Origin: Chitinophaga arvensicola | GTDB taxonomy: Bacteria; Bacteroidota; Bacteroidia; Chitinophagales; Chitinophagaceae | Reading direction: 5' to 3' | NCBI RefSeq assembly: GCF_900110835.1 | Contig: NZ_FOJG01000001.1 | Location: forward strand, 4,061,499-4,125,498 | Length of the DNA stretch: 64,000 nucleotides | Part shown: positions 41,688 through 50,605 of the stretch, in pieces | Numbering within the stretch: the first letter of the stretch is position 1 | Layout: each line of letters begins with the position of its first letter | The notes under the pieces: generated by a model | The model's database searches: none | Told to the model about the DNA's origin: nothing | Seen by the model: the letters and a program-made list of their open reading frames with translations, nothing else | Made by a program: the position numbers and the translations under genes

Positions 41688-41987
41688 GTGAAATGGTTCC
41701 TGATCATATTTTCATTATACGTAGTTATTCTTTCCGGCATCCCCTGTGATTGCCAGGAAGACGACTACGCCTGTAATACAACGGAACCAGCAGATCATCG
41801 CAAACCAGATTGCCCGTGTTCTCCCTTTTTCGCTTGCAGTACCTGCCACGGCGTAGTACTCCCGGATGCAGGGGTTAAACTGACAAGACCGGTGTATACT
41901 CCCAACCAGCAGGTGTTTCATCCTTACCAGGAAAATGCTGTCTCTCAATACCCGCTACCTGTTTTCCAGCCTCCACGGCTCGCTTAG
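41688..41987 (+). CDS. Small Cys-rich exported protein before a TonB receptor
   Basis: A 99-residue protein if started at GTG 41688 (VKWFLIIFSLYVVILSGIPC), giving a signal peptide right at the start; an ATG at 41616 would add 24 residues of unlikely sequence, and a TATATTTT promoter-like element lies between the two starts. The mature part is dense in Cys and His: CDCQEDDYACN, DCPCSPFFACSTCHG. Similar small proteins occur before TonB receptors in Bacteroidota (DUF6660-like, uncertain). Metal binding is the likely role; the receptor follows 75 bases downstream. Confidence 0.65.
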   Translation: MKWFLIIFSLYVVILSGIPCDCQEDDYACNTTEPADHRKPDCPCSPFFACSTCHGVVLPDAGVKLTRPVYTPNQQVFHPYQENAVSQYPLPVFQPPRLA

Positions 41988-42062
41988 ATCCATCTCACAA
42001 AAGACCCATATTCTTTTCACCAGGTACTGGTGAACTATATTTTATTTACTATCAATCAAAGA

Positions 42063-44042
42063 ATGAAACATATATCCTTCCTGGCAATATTGCTGGGCTC
42101 ATTTGTCGTGGGCCAGGCGCAGCATAAACATCCAGCCGCTCCGGCAGATACAGTTGCCGCTAAGCCGGACCATTCAGAAGACATAGAAGAAGTGGTGATC
42201 TCTGCTACCCGCAGCACCAGAACCATCCAGCATATTCCTACCAGGGTGGAATTTATTGGTGGAGAAGAACTGGAAGAAAAGGGCAATATGAAACCAGGTG
42301 ATATCAGGATGATGCTGAACGAAAGCACCGGTATTCAAACACAGCAGGTGTCTGCTACTTCCGCCAATTCCAGCATCCGTATACAGGGCCTCGATGGACG
42401 ATATACGCAGATCCTGAAAGACGGACTGCCGCTTTACGCCGGCTTTTCCGGTGGATTGGGGCTATTACAGACCCCACCCCTGGACCTGAAACAAGTGGAA
42501 GTGATTAAAGGCGCCGCTTCTACTTTGTATGGTGGTGGCGCCATTGCCGGGTTGGTCAACCTGGTATCAAAAGCGCCGTCGGAAGAAAAGGAATTACGTT
42601 TCCTGCTCAACGGAACTTCTGCCGGAGGCCTTGATCTCAACGGTTACTACGGACAGCGTTTTGAAAAAGTAGGTGTAACAGTATTTGCTTCACGAAATAG
42701 CAGCAAGGCCTATGCTCCCGGTAATACCGAGTTTACGGCCATCCCGGAATTTGACCGCTACGTGATCAATCCAAAGTTGTTTATCTATTTCAGCCCAAAA
42801 ACAAAGTTGAATATTGGGGTCAATGGCGTATTTGAAAACCGTACCGGCGGCGATATACAATACCTCAAAGGCCGTGGTGACAGTACACACAGCTACTTTG
42901 AGAAAAATAAAACCACCCGGTTATCGACACAACTGGCTTTTGAACATCAGTTCAATGCGCATAGCACACTGACCATCAAAAATGCACTTAATCATTTTCA
43001 AAGGACCATCACTATTCCGGATTATCTTTTTGATGGGAAGCAGTTTTCTTCTTATTCAGAAGCTACCTACAGCTATCAACAGGAGCATGTGGAGTGGATT
43101 GGCGGACTAAATTATTATACGGATGATTTCAAAGAATACCCGGTAGATGCCTTCCCTAAACGGAATTACAATCAGCAAACGGTAGGCATCTTTCTCCAGA
43201 ATACCTGGAAAGCCAATCATTGGTTGCAGCTGGAAACAGGGCTCCGGGGGGATGAAGTGAAAGATTACGGGTTTGTGCTATTGCCACGAATCTCGGCGCT
43301 CTTTACCATTTCGCCTGAAATAAGTTCCCGTGTTGGTGGCGGTATGGGCTATAAAACGCCTACCATCTTTACGGAAGAAACGGAACGGATACAGTTCCGG
43401 CGGGTGTTGCCCATAGCGCCGGATAATAATACACTGGAAAAATCATATGGAGGGAATTTCGATATCAACTACCGTACTATCTTCTTCGATAAACTAAGTT
43501 TTAGTGTGAACCAGTTATTCTTTTATACACGAATTAATCATCCGCTATTGATGGAACCCACTACTACCAACAGCTACCGGCTGCTGAATATTGCAGGCTA
43601 TATGGATACAAAAGGCTGGGAAACTAACGTGAAGCTGGGATACGGTGATTTCAAACTGTTTATCGGATACACATTTACCGATGCACAGATCACTGAACAG
43701 GGAACAAAGCGGGATAATCCTTTAACGGCAAAGCACCGGTTAAATAATGTGCTGATGTACGAAGTGGAAGATAAATGGAAAATTGGACTGGAAGCCTACT
43801 ATTACAGTAAGCAACCGTTGAATGATGGCACTGTAGGAAGATCTTACTGGTTGTGCGGTTTCATGGCGGAGAAATTATGGGAACGTTTTTCTGTGTTTGT
43901 GAATTTTGAAAATATGCTGGATACACGGCAGTCGCGTTTTGAGAATATTTACACGGGGACAGTGACGCATCCGGTGTTCAGGGATATTTATGCGCCGCTG
44001 GATGGTTTTGTTGTAAACGGGGGGGTGAAATTGAAATTGTAA
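42063..44042 (+). CDS. TonB-dependent receptor, probably for a metal or metal complex
   Basis: A 659-residue receptor. Start at 42063 gives MKHISFLAILLGSFVVGQAQ as signal peptide. Next comes a His-rich segment (HKHPAAPADT), a TonB box (EEVVISATRST), the plug (IRIQGLDGRYTQILKDGLPL, VEVIKGAASTLYGGGAIAGL) and a 22-strand barrel ending VNGGVKLKL. It is the classical FepA/CirA type, without SusC or STN features. The His-rich N-terminus and the Cys-rich gene upstream point to copper or another metal, although vitamin or siderophore uptake cannot be excluded. Confidence 0.92.
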   Translation: MKHISFLAILLGSFVVGQAQHKHPAAPADTVAAKPDHSEDIEEVVISATRSTRTIQHIPTRVEFIGGEELEEKGNMKPGDIRMMLNESTGIQTQQVSATSANSSIRIQGLDGRYTQILKDGLPLYAGFSGGLGLLQTPPLDLKQVEVIKGAASTLYGGGAIAGLVNLVSKAPSEEKELRFLLNGTSAGGLDLNGYYGQRFEKVGVTVFASRNSSKAYAPGNTEFTAIPEFDRYVINPKLFIYFSPKTKLNIGVNGVFENRTGGDIQYLKGRGDSTHSYFEKNKTTRLSTQLAFEHQFNAHSTLTIKNALNHFQRTITIPDYLFDGKQFSSYSEATYSYQQEHVEWIGGLNYYTDDFKEYPVDAFPKRNYNQQTVGIFLQNTWKANHWLQLETGLRGDEVKDYGFVLLPRISALFTISPEISSRVGGGMGYKTPTIFTEETERIQFRRVLPIAPDNNTLEKSYGGNFDINYRTIFFDKLSFSVNQLFFYTRINHPLLMEPTTTNSYRLLNIAGYMDTKGWETNVKLGYGDFKLFIGYTFTDAQITEQGTKRDNPLTAKHRLNNVLMYEVEDKWKIGLEAYYYSKQPLNDGTVGRSYWLCGFMAEKLWERFSVFVNFENMLDTRQSRFENIYTGTVTHPVFRDIYAPLDGFVVNGGVKLKL

Positions 44043-44292
44043 GGTGGGGAAGGAAAGACGAGTTGTCACAAATATTGGAATTTCCAATTGTATTTATTTT
44101 CTTTGCGGCCAGAGTTATATGTAACCCAGCCTATACCATAACCATGCTGTTGTTTTATAGTATGAACAATACATTTTTTACTGCAAGTTGAGGAAGGTAG
44201 CATTGCTTTTTTTGTTGGTAGTATAAGAGTGAGATTTATCTGTTGAGTTATTTGAAAAGCCGGATATTTTTATCTCTTCCTAATTAATAATT

Positions 44293-44691
44293 ATGAGAAG
44301 GTTTTATTCATACTTAATTTACAAGTTATATACATGGGCTTTAAATGGATCAGGTTATAACACACCTATTTTTAATGTTATTGTGACGCTTGCATGCGTG
44401 CATTCATTTCAGCTGATTTTTCTAATGTTCATCGCTTTCAAATGTCTACCTGCTAATACTCATCTTTCGGGATGGCTAAACTATGTTGCTATTCTTGCTA
44501 TTTTATTCTTAATCTCCCACTATTACGTATTTTACAATAAGGAAAGATGGGAAGGCTATGTAAAGGAATTTGAGAATGAAACACCTAAACAAAGTCTTAA
44601 GGGGAAAATTTATGTATTAAGTTACCTGATTGGTAGTACAATTGGTGTCATCTGGCTAATGTATTTTATGAGTGTATACTTATTTAAATAA
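44293..44691 (+). CDS. Small membrane protein, tandem copy 1
   Basis: A 132-residue protein with three hydrophobic segments: PIFNVIVTLACVHSFQLIFL, YVAILAILFLISHYYVFY and YVLSYLIGSTIGVIWLMYFM. The start MRRFYSYLIYKLYTWALNGS and the loop RWEGYVKEFENETPKQSLKG are shared with the next two genes. No known family recognised. It is the only copy of the three with an ATG start. Confidence 0.8.
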   Translation: MRRFYSYLIYKLYTWALNGSGYNTPIFNVIVTLACVHSFQLIFLMFIAFKCLPANTHLSGWLNYVAILAILFLISHYYVFYNKERWEGYVKEFENETPKQSLKGKIYVLSYLIGSTIGVIWLMYFMSVYLFK

Positions 44692-44737
44692 TTTTATAGG
44701 TATAAGGCAGGCCTGCAGGAAGTGAATCTAATTAATA

Positions 44738-45130
44738 TTGCGGCAGTTTTATAAATATATAATCTACAGACTTTACACCTGGGCCAAAAATGGTCCAGGT
44801 AACAACACTCCAGTTGTAAATGTGATAGGTACGTTGGCGATTGTACATTTTATTCAATTACTTACTTTAACGCTTATAGTTCTTGAATGTTTGCCGTTTA
44901 AAATTAAACTTCCGGGCCTGCAGTTGTATAGTTTTGTTTTTTTTATTTTATTTTATTGGATGCACCATGTCTTTTTCTACAATAAGAAGAGGTGGGAAGG
45001 CTATGTGAAAGAATTCAAAGACGAGAGTCCGGAAAAGATTTACAGAGGAAAGATCTATGTGTTGAGTTATTTGATTGGTAGCGTGTTTGGACCTTTTGTA
45101 GTTGCGTTTTTTATAGCCTTATCCTGGTGA
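44738..45130 (+). CDS. Small membrane protein, tandem copy 2 (TTG start)
   Basis: A 130-residue paralog beginning at TTG 44738 (read as MRQFYKYIIYRLYTWAKNGP), which aligns with the first residue of copy 1; no ATG fits. Core hydrophobic segments and RWEGYVKEFKDESPEKIYRG are kept, but the last 20 residues (GSVFGPFVVAFFIALSW) differ from copies 1 and 3. It follows copy 1 by 46 bases. Confidence 0.75.
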   Translation: MRQFYKYIIYRLYTWAKNGPGNNTPVVNVIGTLAIVHFIQLLTLTLIVLECLPFKIKLPGLQLYSFVFFILFYWMHHVFFYNKKRWEGYVKEFKDESPEKIYRGKIYVLSYLIGSVFGPFVVAFFIALSW

Positions 45131-45149
45131 GAGAATTAACTTAATAATT

Positions 45150-45548
45150 TTGAAGAGATTTTACAGATACATCATCTACAAGCTTTATACATGGTCCTCT
45201 AACGGATCAAGTTCCAGCACGCCTGTTTTTAACGTAATTGCTACACTTGCCGTTGTACATTACTGTCAGTTGATTTTCATAACGGCCACGTGGTTCAAAT
45301 TTTTTCCATCAGGAATCAAGGCTGCGACAGCAATCAACTTTATAGTTGCTTTCTTTATTTTGTTTTCAATAGCTCACTATTACCTATTCTATAATAAGAA
45401 AAGATGGGACGGTTATGTGAAAGAATTTGAAAAGGAAACGCCTAAAGAGAGCCTTAAGGGGAAAATCTATGTATTAAGTTACTTGATTGGTAGCACGATT
45501 GGCGTCATCTGGCTGATGTATTTTATCAATGAATATTTCTTCAAATGA
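45150..45548 (+). CDS. Small membrane protein, tandem copy 3 (TTG start)
   Basis: A 132-residue paralog starting at TTG 45150 (read as MKRFYRYIIYKLYTWSSNGS), 19 bases after copy 2. The C-terminal part, from KGKIYVLSYLIGSTIGVIWL on, is nearly identical to copy 1 at both protein and DNA level, while copy 2 differs there. Such a pattern suggests duplication with partial gene conversion. It ends at a strong bidirectional terminator. Confidence 0.78.
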   Translation: MKRFYRYIIYKLYTWSSNGSSSSTPVFNVIATLAVVHYCQLIFITATWFKFFPSGIKAATAINFIVAFFILFSIAHYYLFYNKKRWDGYVKEFEKETPKESLKGKIYVLSYLIGSTIGVIWLMYFINEYFFK

Positions 45549-45593
45549 ATATCTGTTACTGTGCTGCTTTAAGGTCAGCACAGTAACAGATAT
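45549..45593. terminator. Bidirectional terminator
   Basis: Perfect 18-base arms (45549-45566 and 45576-45593) around a 9-base loop lie between the convergent membrane-protein triplet and the SusD gene. Confidence 0.85.
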
Positions 45594-45598
45594 CTTAC

Positions 45599-47098
45599 TT
45601 AATACCCTTTTGTTGGTATCAGGTTGGGATTATTTCTCAATTCCGTGCTGGGTATAGGAAACAGCAATTCCCTTTCCGTTAATACCGGTCCGTAAGAGAA
45701 CTTGTGCCCTACATAATTATCAAATCCTTTCGTACTTAGGTTAAATGCTTTGCGAAGACGCACCATATCGTACCAGGTCACGTTTTCAAAACATAGCTCG
45801 TACCAGCGTTCCCGCCAGATGGCTTCCCGCAGTTGTTCTTTTGATAAGTTTTCCAGTACCGGTAGTTTGGCCCTTGCCCTTACCAGGTTCACCGCGTCAT
45901 ATGCTTTTGCCGCCGGGCCATTTACTTCGTTGGATGCTTCTGCATATACGAGCAGTATATCGGCATAGCGGATCAGTGACCAGTTCAGATCGCTGTTGGC
46001 AGTAGTGGTTTGCGCCGTTACATCAAAAAGTTTGTAAAGAAAGAATCCGCCGAGATCTACCTTTAGGTTTCTATTGTCCTGGTTGGTGAATTCGGTAAAA
46101 AAGAACTGCCCTTCTTTGGCCCGCAGATCTGCCGGATCGTAGGACTTTACAAAGTCGGCCGTGGCATAAATACCGCCGGTTTCAGCAGAATAGGCAGATA
46201 TGTTTTTGTTATAGGGAATGATGAGGGATTGCCAGGAGCCGGGAATGATCTGCGTTTTATACTGGATCATGAAGATATTTTCCTCTACGTTTTTCTTTGC
46301 CGGATTATGCAGGTCACCATAAGTGTCGAATAGTTTATACTGTTTTGAATCCAGTACTTCTGCTGCTTTTTTTGCGGCCAGGTCAAAGTAGGCCGTTCCT
46401 TTTTGTAAAGGATAACCGGCCATGGTGAGGTATACTTTTGACAGTAATGATTTCACTGCACCCAGCGTTACTTTGCCGCTGGCCTCAGCAAAGGGCAGCC
46501 CTGAGGCTTCGGCTGTTACGAGGTCGTCTACAATCAGTTTGTAGACGTCTTCCGGAGTAGCTTGTTTGGGCCGTAGTTGCTCTGACTTCAGATCTACCGG
46601 CTCGGTAATCAGTGGTATGTTTCCGAATAACTGCACCAGGTAGAAGTAGTACCAGGCCCGCAGGAAATGGGCTTCGCCCAGCAGGCTTTTGGCTTCAGCG
46701 GCATCCATGGTGATGTTTGGTATCTTGGCGATAGATAGATTGGCGTTGCTGATACCTTTGTAATAATTCTTCCAGATGTTATCACCATAGGCATTGTCTG
46801 CCGTATTATGCAGGTCTTTGATGAAGTAGCTGTTCACTGCCTGGCCCAGATCTGTAGCCGCCTGACCGGTGGCGAATTCTGTCATGGTCCAGGGGCCCCC
46901 GCCAAAATCGCCGGACATTGGTTCCCGCAAACTGGCATAGATCGCATTTACTGAGCTTCTGGCATGTTCCGGTTTCGTAAAATAGTTTTCTTCTGTATAG
47001 TTGCTGGGATCCGATTCATCCAGGAATTTCCGGCAGCCGGTCATCCATAAAGTCCCCGTTGTTAATACCAGCAGTCCATATTTTATTATTGCTTTCAT
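45599..47098 (-). CDS. SusD/RagB-family lipoprotein of the sugar-acid locus
   Basis: A 499-residue SusD protein with a lipoprotein signal (LLVLTTGTLWMTGCRKFLDE, Cys22 region), an N-terminal helix set (YFTKPEHARSSVNAIYASLR), the TPR motif SLLGEAHFLRAWYYFYLVQL with NIPLITEPVD, and the C-terminal RYADILLVYAEASNEVNGPA and WRERWYELCFENVTWYDMVR. It pairs with the SusC encoded 27 bases upstream and closes the minus-strand locus that begins near 58369. Confidence 0.94.
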   Translation of the reverse strand: MKAIIKYGLLVLTTGTLWMTGCRKFLDESDPSNYTEENYFTKPEHARSSVNAIYASLREPMSGDFGGGPWTMTEFATGQAATDLGQAVNSYFIKDLHNTADNAYGDNIWKNYYKGISNANLSIAKIPNITMDAAEAKSLLGEAHFLRAWYYFYLVQLFGNIPLITEPVDLKSEQLRPKQATPEDVYKLIVDDLVTAEASGLPFAEASGKVTLGAVKSLLSKVYLTMAGYPLQKGTAYFDLAAKKAAEVLDSKQYKLFDTYGDLHNPAKKNVEENIFMIQYKTQIIPGSWQSLIIPYNKNISAYSAETGGIYATADFVKSYDPADLRAKEGQFFFTEFTNQDNRNLKVDLGGFFLYKLFDVTAQTTTANSDLNWSLIRYADILLVYAEASNEVNGPAAKAYDAVNLVRARAKLPVLENLSKEQLREAIWRERWYELCFENVTWYDMVRLRKAFNLSTKGFDNYVGHKFSYGPVLTERELLFPIPSTELRNNPNLIPTKGY

Positions 47099-47125
47099 GA
47101 TTTTTCATTAATAAGTGGAATAATA

Positions 47126-50100
47126 TTATAACCCAACATTCAGTCCCAGCATGAATACCCTTGGCTTTGGATAATCGTACAGCGTGAGGCCCTGGTCGAA
47201 GGGGGAACTGGAGTTGGATACTTCCGGGTCGTAACCTTTGAATTTTGTTACTAAGAAAAAGTTCTGTACAGATGCATATACACGCAGGCGGCTGAGTTTT
47301 AATGCCGAAATAGCAGAGGTGGGGAAGTTATATCCCAGTAACAGGTTACGTCCACGGATAAACGATCCGTCTGTTACTTTATGGCTGTCGTTGTTGGTGG
47401 TGTAATAGGCGTTGATCGGGCGTATCTGCGCTATCGGTGTATTCTGGTTTGTTTCTGTCCATGCGTTGAGTACTGTTTTGTAGCTGTTGGCAATCCCTTG
47501 TCTGTCTTCGGCAGAGTGGATGCTCCTGTCGAGTACATCGTTGCCATACATGAATTGTACATCTATGGTCAGTGACCATGCTTTGTACTGGAAGGTATTG
47601 AGGAAAGTGCCGTAGCCATCCGGTATGCCTTTCCCGATGATGGCCCTGTCCAGATCGTTGATGATGCCGTCGTTGTTGATGTCTTTGTATTTTACATCAC
47701 CGGGCAGCATGTTGTATTTCTTTGCCTCGTCGGCTTCCTTGCTGCCCCATGTTCCGAGATGTATTCTTCCGAAGAAGGAGCCTACGGGTTCGCCCACCCG
47801 GATAATTCCATTGCCGGAAGCGATATCGCCATTGGCCAGCGCAAGTACTTTGTTTTTATTGACGGAGATATTGAAAGTGGTATTCCAGGAGAAGTCGTCG
47901 GTTTTAATGTTGACGGTATTAAGACCAAACTCAATACCTTTATTTTCCATGCTACCTACGTTGGAGAATATTTTTTCACGTCCGCTGGTATAAGGTAACG
48001 GTGCATCCAGCAGCATACCATCTACCTTCCTGCGATAGATGTCCAGTTCCAGGTTTACCCGGTTGGAAAAGAGACCGAGTTCCATACCAACATCGATCTG
48101 TTTCGTTTTCTCCCATTGCAGTCCGGGATTGGCTAAACGATCGATACCTACACCCGAGTTACGTGCGCCGTTAAAGATCACACTGTAATTACCGAGCCCG
48201 GCAAGTGCCCTGTACGCGGGTATTTCAGAGTTACCCGTTGCGCCATAGCTGGAGCGGATTTTTAAGTTGGAGATAAAAGCAATACTCTTCATAAAGTCTT
48301 CTTCCGTTACTCTCCACGCGAGGGCGGCGGAAGGAAAGAAGGCAAACTGGTTATCCTGCCCGAACTTTGAGGAGCCGTCCATACGACCGGTAAACGTAAC
48401 AAGATATTTGTTACGGAAACCATAGTTGATACGGCCAAAGTAGGAGTTGAGTCCGTTGGCAGTTCCCACAGAAGAGGGTGGCTGCGGACTGGATCCGGCA
48501 CCGAGGTTAAAGTATTTGTAATAAGAATCGCTGAAACCTTCGGTGCTTGCCTGGTTTTCAAAACGGTCGATATGCTGCCAGGATACCCCAGCCATTGCAT
48601 TTAAGGAATGTACCTTAGCAAACTGTCTGTTGTAGGTCAGATAGTTTTCAAACTGCCAGGAATTGTACCTGTTGTTATTAACAGATGCGTTACCGTTATC
48701 GGAGATGTACTGCATGCCTTTTGCGGCAAAGTAATCTTCCCTTTGATTAATGATATTAACGCCAACGGTTGATTTCAATTCCAGACCCGGCGCCAGGTGA
48801 ATGTTCGCATACATATTGCCGAGGAGGGTCTGGGTATGCAGAATAGAGATCCTGTCTGCCGACACTCTCAACGGGTTATCACCACCTTCCATGCCCGGAT
48901 AGTCCCTGTTACTGGCCCATGAGCCATCTGCATATTTCACCGGAATGATGGGGAGTGCCTCCAACACCTGGCGCATCATGGTAATACCACCTCCATCTAA
49001 CTGATCTACCTGCTTTTCACGTTGATCGGTGTAGCTCATGGTACCACCTACTTTCAGCCAGTCTTTCAGCTGGGTATCGTATACGATGCGGCCGGCATAA
49101 CGATCCTGCCAGGAACCTTTTGCCAGTCCTTCCTGGCTGCGGTAATTCAGGAATGCACCAAGACTTCTTTTTTCATCGCCATCTGTAAAGCCGAGCTGGT
49201 GATTTTGTGTAAAGGCCCTTTGAAACGCTTCATCCTGCCAGTCGGTGTCGTACAGTGGATTTCCCTGTGCATCAAATAATTTGGGGTTATTGCGTTTAGT
49301 TTTAGGATCTGTATATTTTGTGCCTGTAGCCCATCCGATGGGATCATATTTTTGCGCGTTGGCATAAGCGAGATCTTCTACCGCTAAAAATTCTTTTGCA
49401 TTGAGCAGTTCCAGTTTCCTGGGCAATACACCGATACTGAAATCCGGATCATAGGTGAGTTTTCCGCCACCTGCATTTCCTCTTTTGGTTGTTACGAGGA
49501 TCACGCCATTGGCGCCCCTGGCGCCATAGATGGCTGTGGAAGATGCATCTTTCAGTACCTCAATAGATGCAATGTCATTCGGGTTGATGTAATCGATCGG
49601 TGTGCTGCCGTTCCGGAGATCTACGGGGTTCAGGATCACACCATCTATCACGTATAAGGGATTGTTGGATACACTCAGGGAGCTGGATCCACGGATACGG
49701 ATGTTGGTTCTGCCACCGGGCCTTCCTGAATTAGACGACACATTTACGCCGGATACGCGGCCGGATAAGCTCTGGTTCAATGAAGAGGAGGGACGTTCCT
49801 GTAATGTTTCCGCTTTAACAGTACCTACCGCTCCGGTGAGATCTGATTTTTTAGTGGTGCCATAACCTACCACTACTACTTCATCTATCTTTTTAACCTG
49901 TGGTACAAGTCTGATCAGCATATCGGCGGTTGCGTTTACTTCCTGGGTAACATAGCCGATATAGGAAACAATCAGTACTGCATTGTCTGGCAGCCCTTTC
50001 AGGACGAAGTTGCCGTCGCCATCAGTAGTGGTAGCCTTGTCTGCATTTTTTACTTTAATACTGACGCCGGGCACGCCAACGCCATTCTCCTCCAATATCT

Positions 50101-50260
50101 TACCGCGTACATCCATGAGAATTGCCCGCGAATCATGTAATGTGGCTGTCTCTTTCGCAAAGAGCGGCATGGCTGTACCCATTAACAAGGGGAGTGCCGC
50201 GTAGATGATTTTCTGGCGTAATGCCGGCATTTTAAAAATTACCGTGGAAATTTGTTTCAT
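47126..50260 (-). CDS. SusC/RagA-family transporter of the sugar-acid locus
   Basis: A 1044-residue SusC with signal peptide (YAALPLLMGTAMPLFA), regulatory beta-sandwich (about 48-125), TonB-box segment VDEVVVVGYGTTKKSDLTGA-like at about 127-145, plug (LYVIDGVILNPVDL, SIEVLKDASSTAIYGARGAN) and a barrel ending MLGLNVGL. No STN domain. It is probably the entry port for the substrate processed by the enzymes encoded upstream on the same strand, although a 345-base gap with a hairpin separates it from them. Confidence 0.95.
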   Translation of the reverse strand: MKQISTVIFKMPALRQKIIYAALPLLMGTAMPLFAKETATLHDSRAILMDVRGKILEENGVGVPGVSIKVKNADKATTTDGDGNFVLKGLPDNAVLIVSYIGYVTQEVNATADMLIRLVPQVKKIDEVVVVGYGTTKKSDLTGAVGTVKAETLQERPSSSLNQSLSGRVSGVNVSSNSGRPGGRTNIRIRGSSSLSVSNNPLYVIDGVILNPVDLRNGSTPIDYINPNDIASIEVLKDASSTAIYGARGANGVILVTTKRGNAGGGKLTYDPDFSIGVLPRKLELLNAKEFLAVEDLAYANAQKYDPIGWATGTKYTDPKTKRNNPKLFDAQGNPLYDTDWQDEAFQRAFTQNHQLGFTDGDEKRSLGAFLNYRSQEGLAKGSWQDRYAGRIVYDTQLKDWLKVGGTMSYTDQREKQVDQLDGGGITMMRQVLEALPIIPVKYADGSWASNRDYPGMEGGDNPLRVSADRISILHTQTLLGNMYANIHLAPGLELKSTVGVNIINQREDYFAAKGMQYISDNGNASVNNNRYNSWQFENYLTYNRQFAKVHSLNAMAGVSWQHIDRFENQASTEGFSDSYYKYFNLGAGSSPQPPSSVGTANGLNSYFGRINYGFRNKYLVTFTGRMDGSSKFGQDNQFAFFPSAALAWRVTEEDFMKSIAFISNLKIRSSYGATGNSEIPAYRALAGLGNYSVIFNGARNSGVGIDRLANPGLQWEKTKQIDVGMELGLFSNRVNLELDIYRRKVDGMLLDAPLPYTSGREKIFSNVGSMENKGIEFGLNTVNIKTDDFSWNTTFNISVNKNKVLALANGDIASGNGIIRVGEPVGSFFGRIHLGTWGSKEADEAKKYNMLPGDVKYKDINNDGIINDLDRAIIGKGIPDGYGTFLNTFQYKAWSLTIDVQFMYGNDVLDRSIHSAEDRQGIANSYKTVLNAWTETNQNTPIAQIRPINAYYTTNNDSHKVTDGSFIRGRNLLLGYNFPTSAISALKLSRLRVYASVQNFFLVTKFKGYDPEVSNSSSPFDQGLTLYDYPKPRVFMLGLNVGL

Positions 50261-50605
50261 AGTTAAAATGTTATTTGGTTAAGTTTGATCGTATCCTATT
50301 ATTCCATAAACATTTGTTAAGAAGAAGACGGGCTTTTGCGGACAAATAGCTTTCCTGCTGCTGTTTGTAGGCAGCAGGAGCTATTGTTGATCTATAAGTT
50401 GTTTGGATTGCGTATTGCGTGGCTACGGCTTAGCACACGTGTCCTGGTTTCACTGTTGAGTAACTACAGTAATTTTTTATCGGTTGACAATAATAATATA
50501 CTTGTCTGTTGGTTAGAATTCCTAACAATAGTAATGATACAAACTGGTACTTCCTTGTAATATTTTCACTAAGTGGAATAGTAAATTAGCAATATGGTGC
50601 AGCGC
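50261..50605. other. Leader region of the SusC gene
   Basis: These 345 bases lie between the SGNH-cytochrome gene and SusC on the minus strand. They contain a long hairpin (50345-50385), an AT-rich area near 50470-50580 that may hold a promoter (TATTATTG, one mismatch from consensus), and no coding sequence. The gap suggests separate or differential expression of SusC/SusD. Confidence 0.5.
50345..50385. repeat. Long hairpin in the SusC leader
   Basis: AATAGCT plus CCTGCTGC (50345-50351, 50354-50361) pair with GCAGCAGG plus AGCTATT (50371-50385), leaving a 2-base bulge and a 9-base loop. No T-run follows on either strand, so it is not a classical terminator. It may be an mRNA-processing or stability element between the enzyme genes and the abundant SusC/SusD products. 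Confidence 0.55.

Noticed and set aside
44067-44088. TTGGAATTTCCAA palindrome after the TonB receptor gene
   Set aside because: Short and AT-rich, no regulator near it, and 200 bases from the next start; chance is a fair explanation.
50512-50530. GTTAG-AATTC-CTAAC inverted repeat in the SusC leader
   Set aside because: Only 5-base arms; too short to separate from chance in AT-rich sequence.
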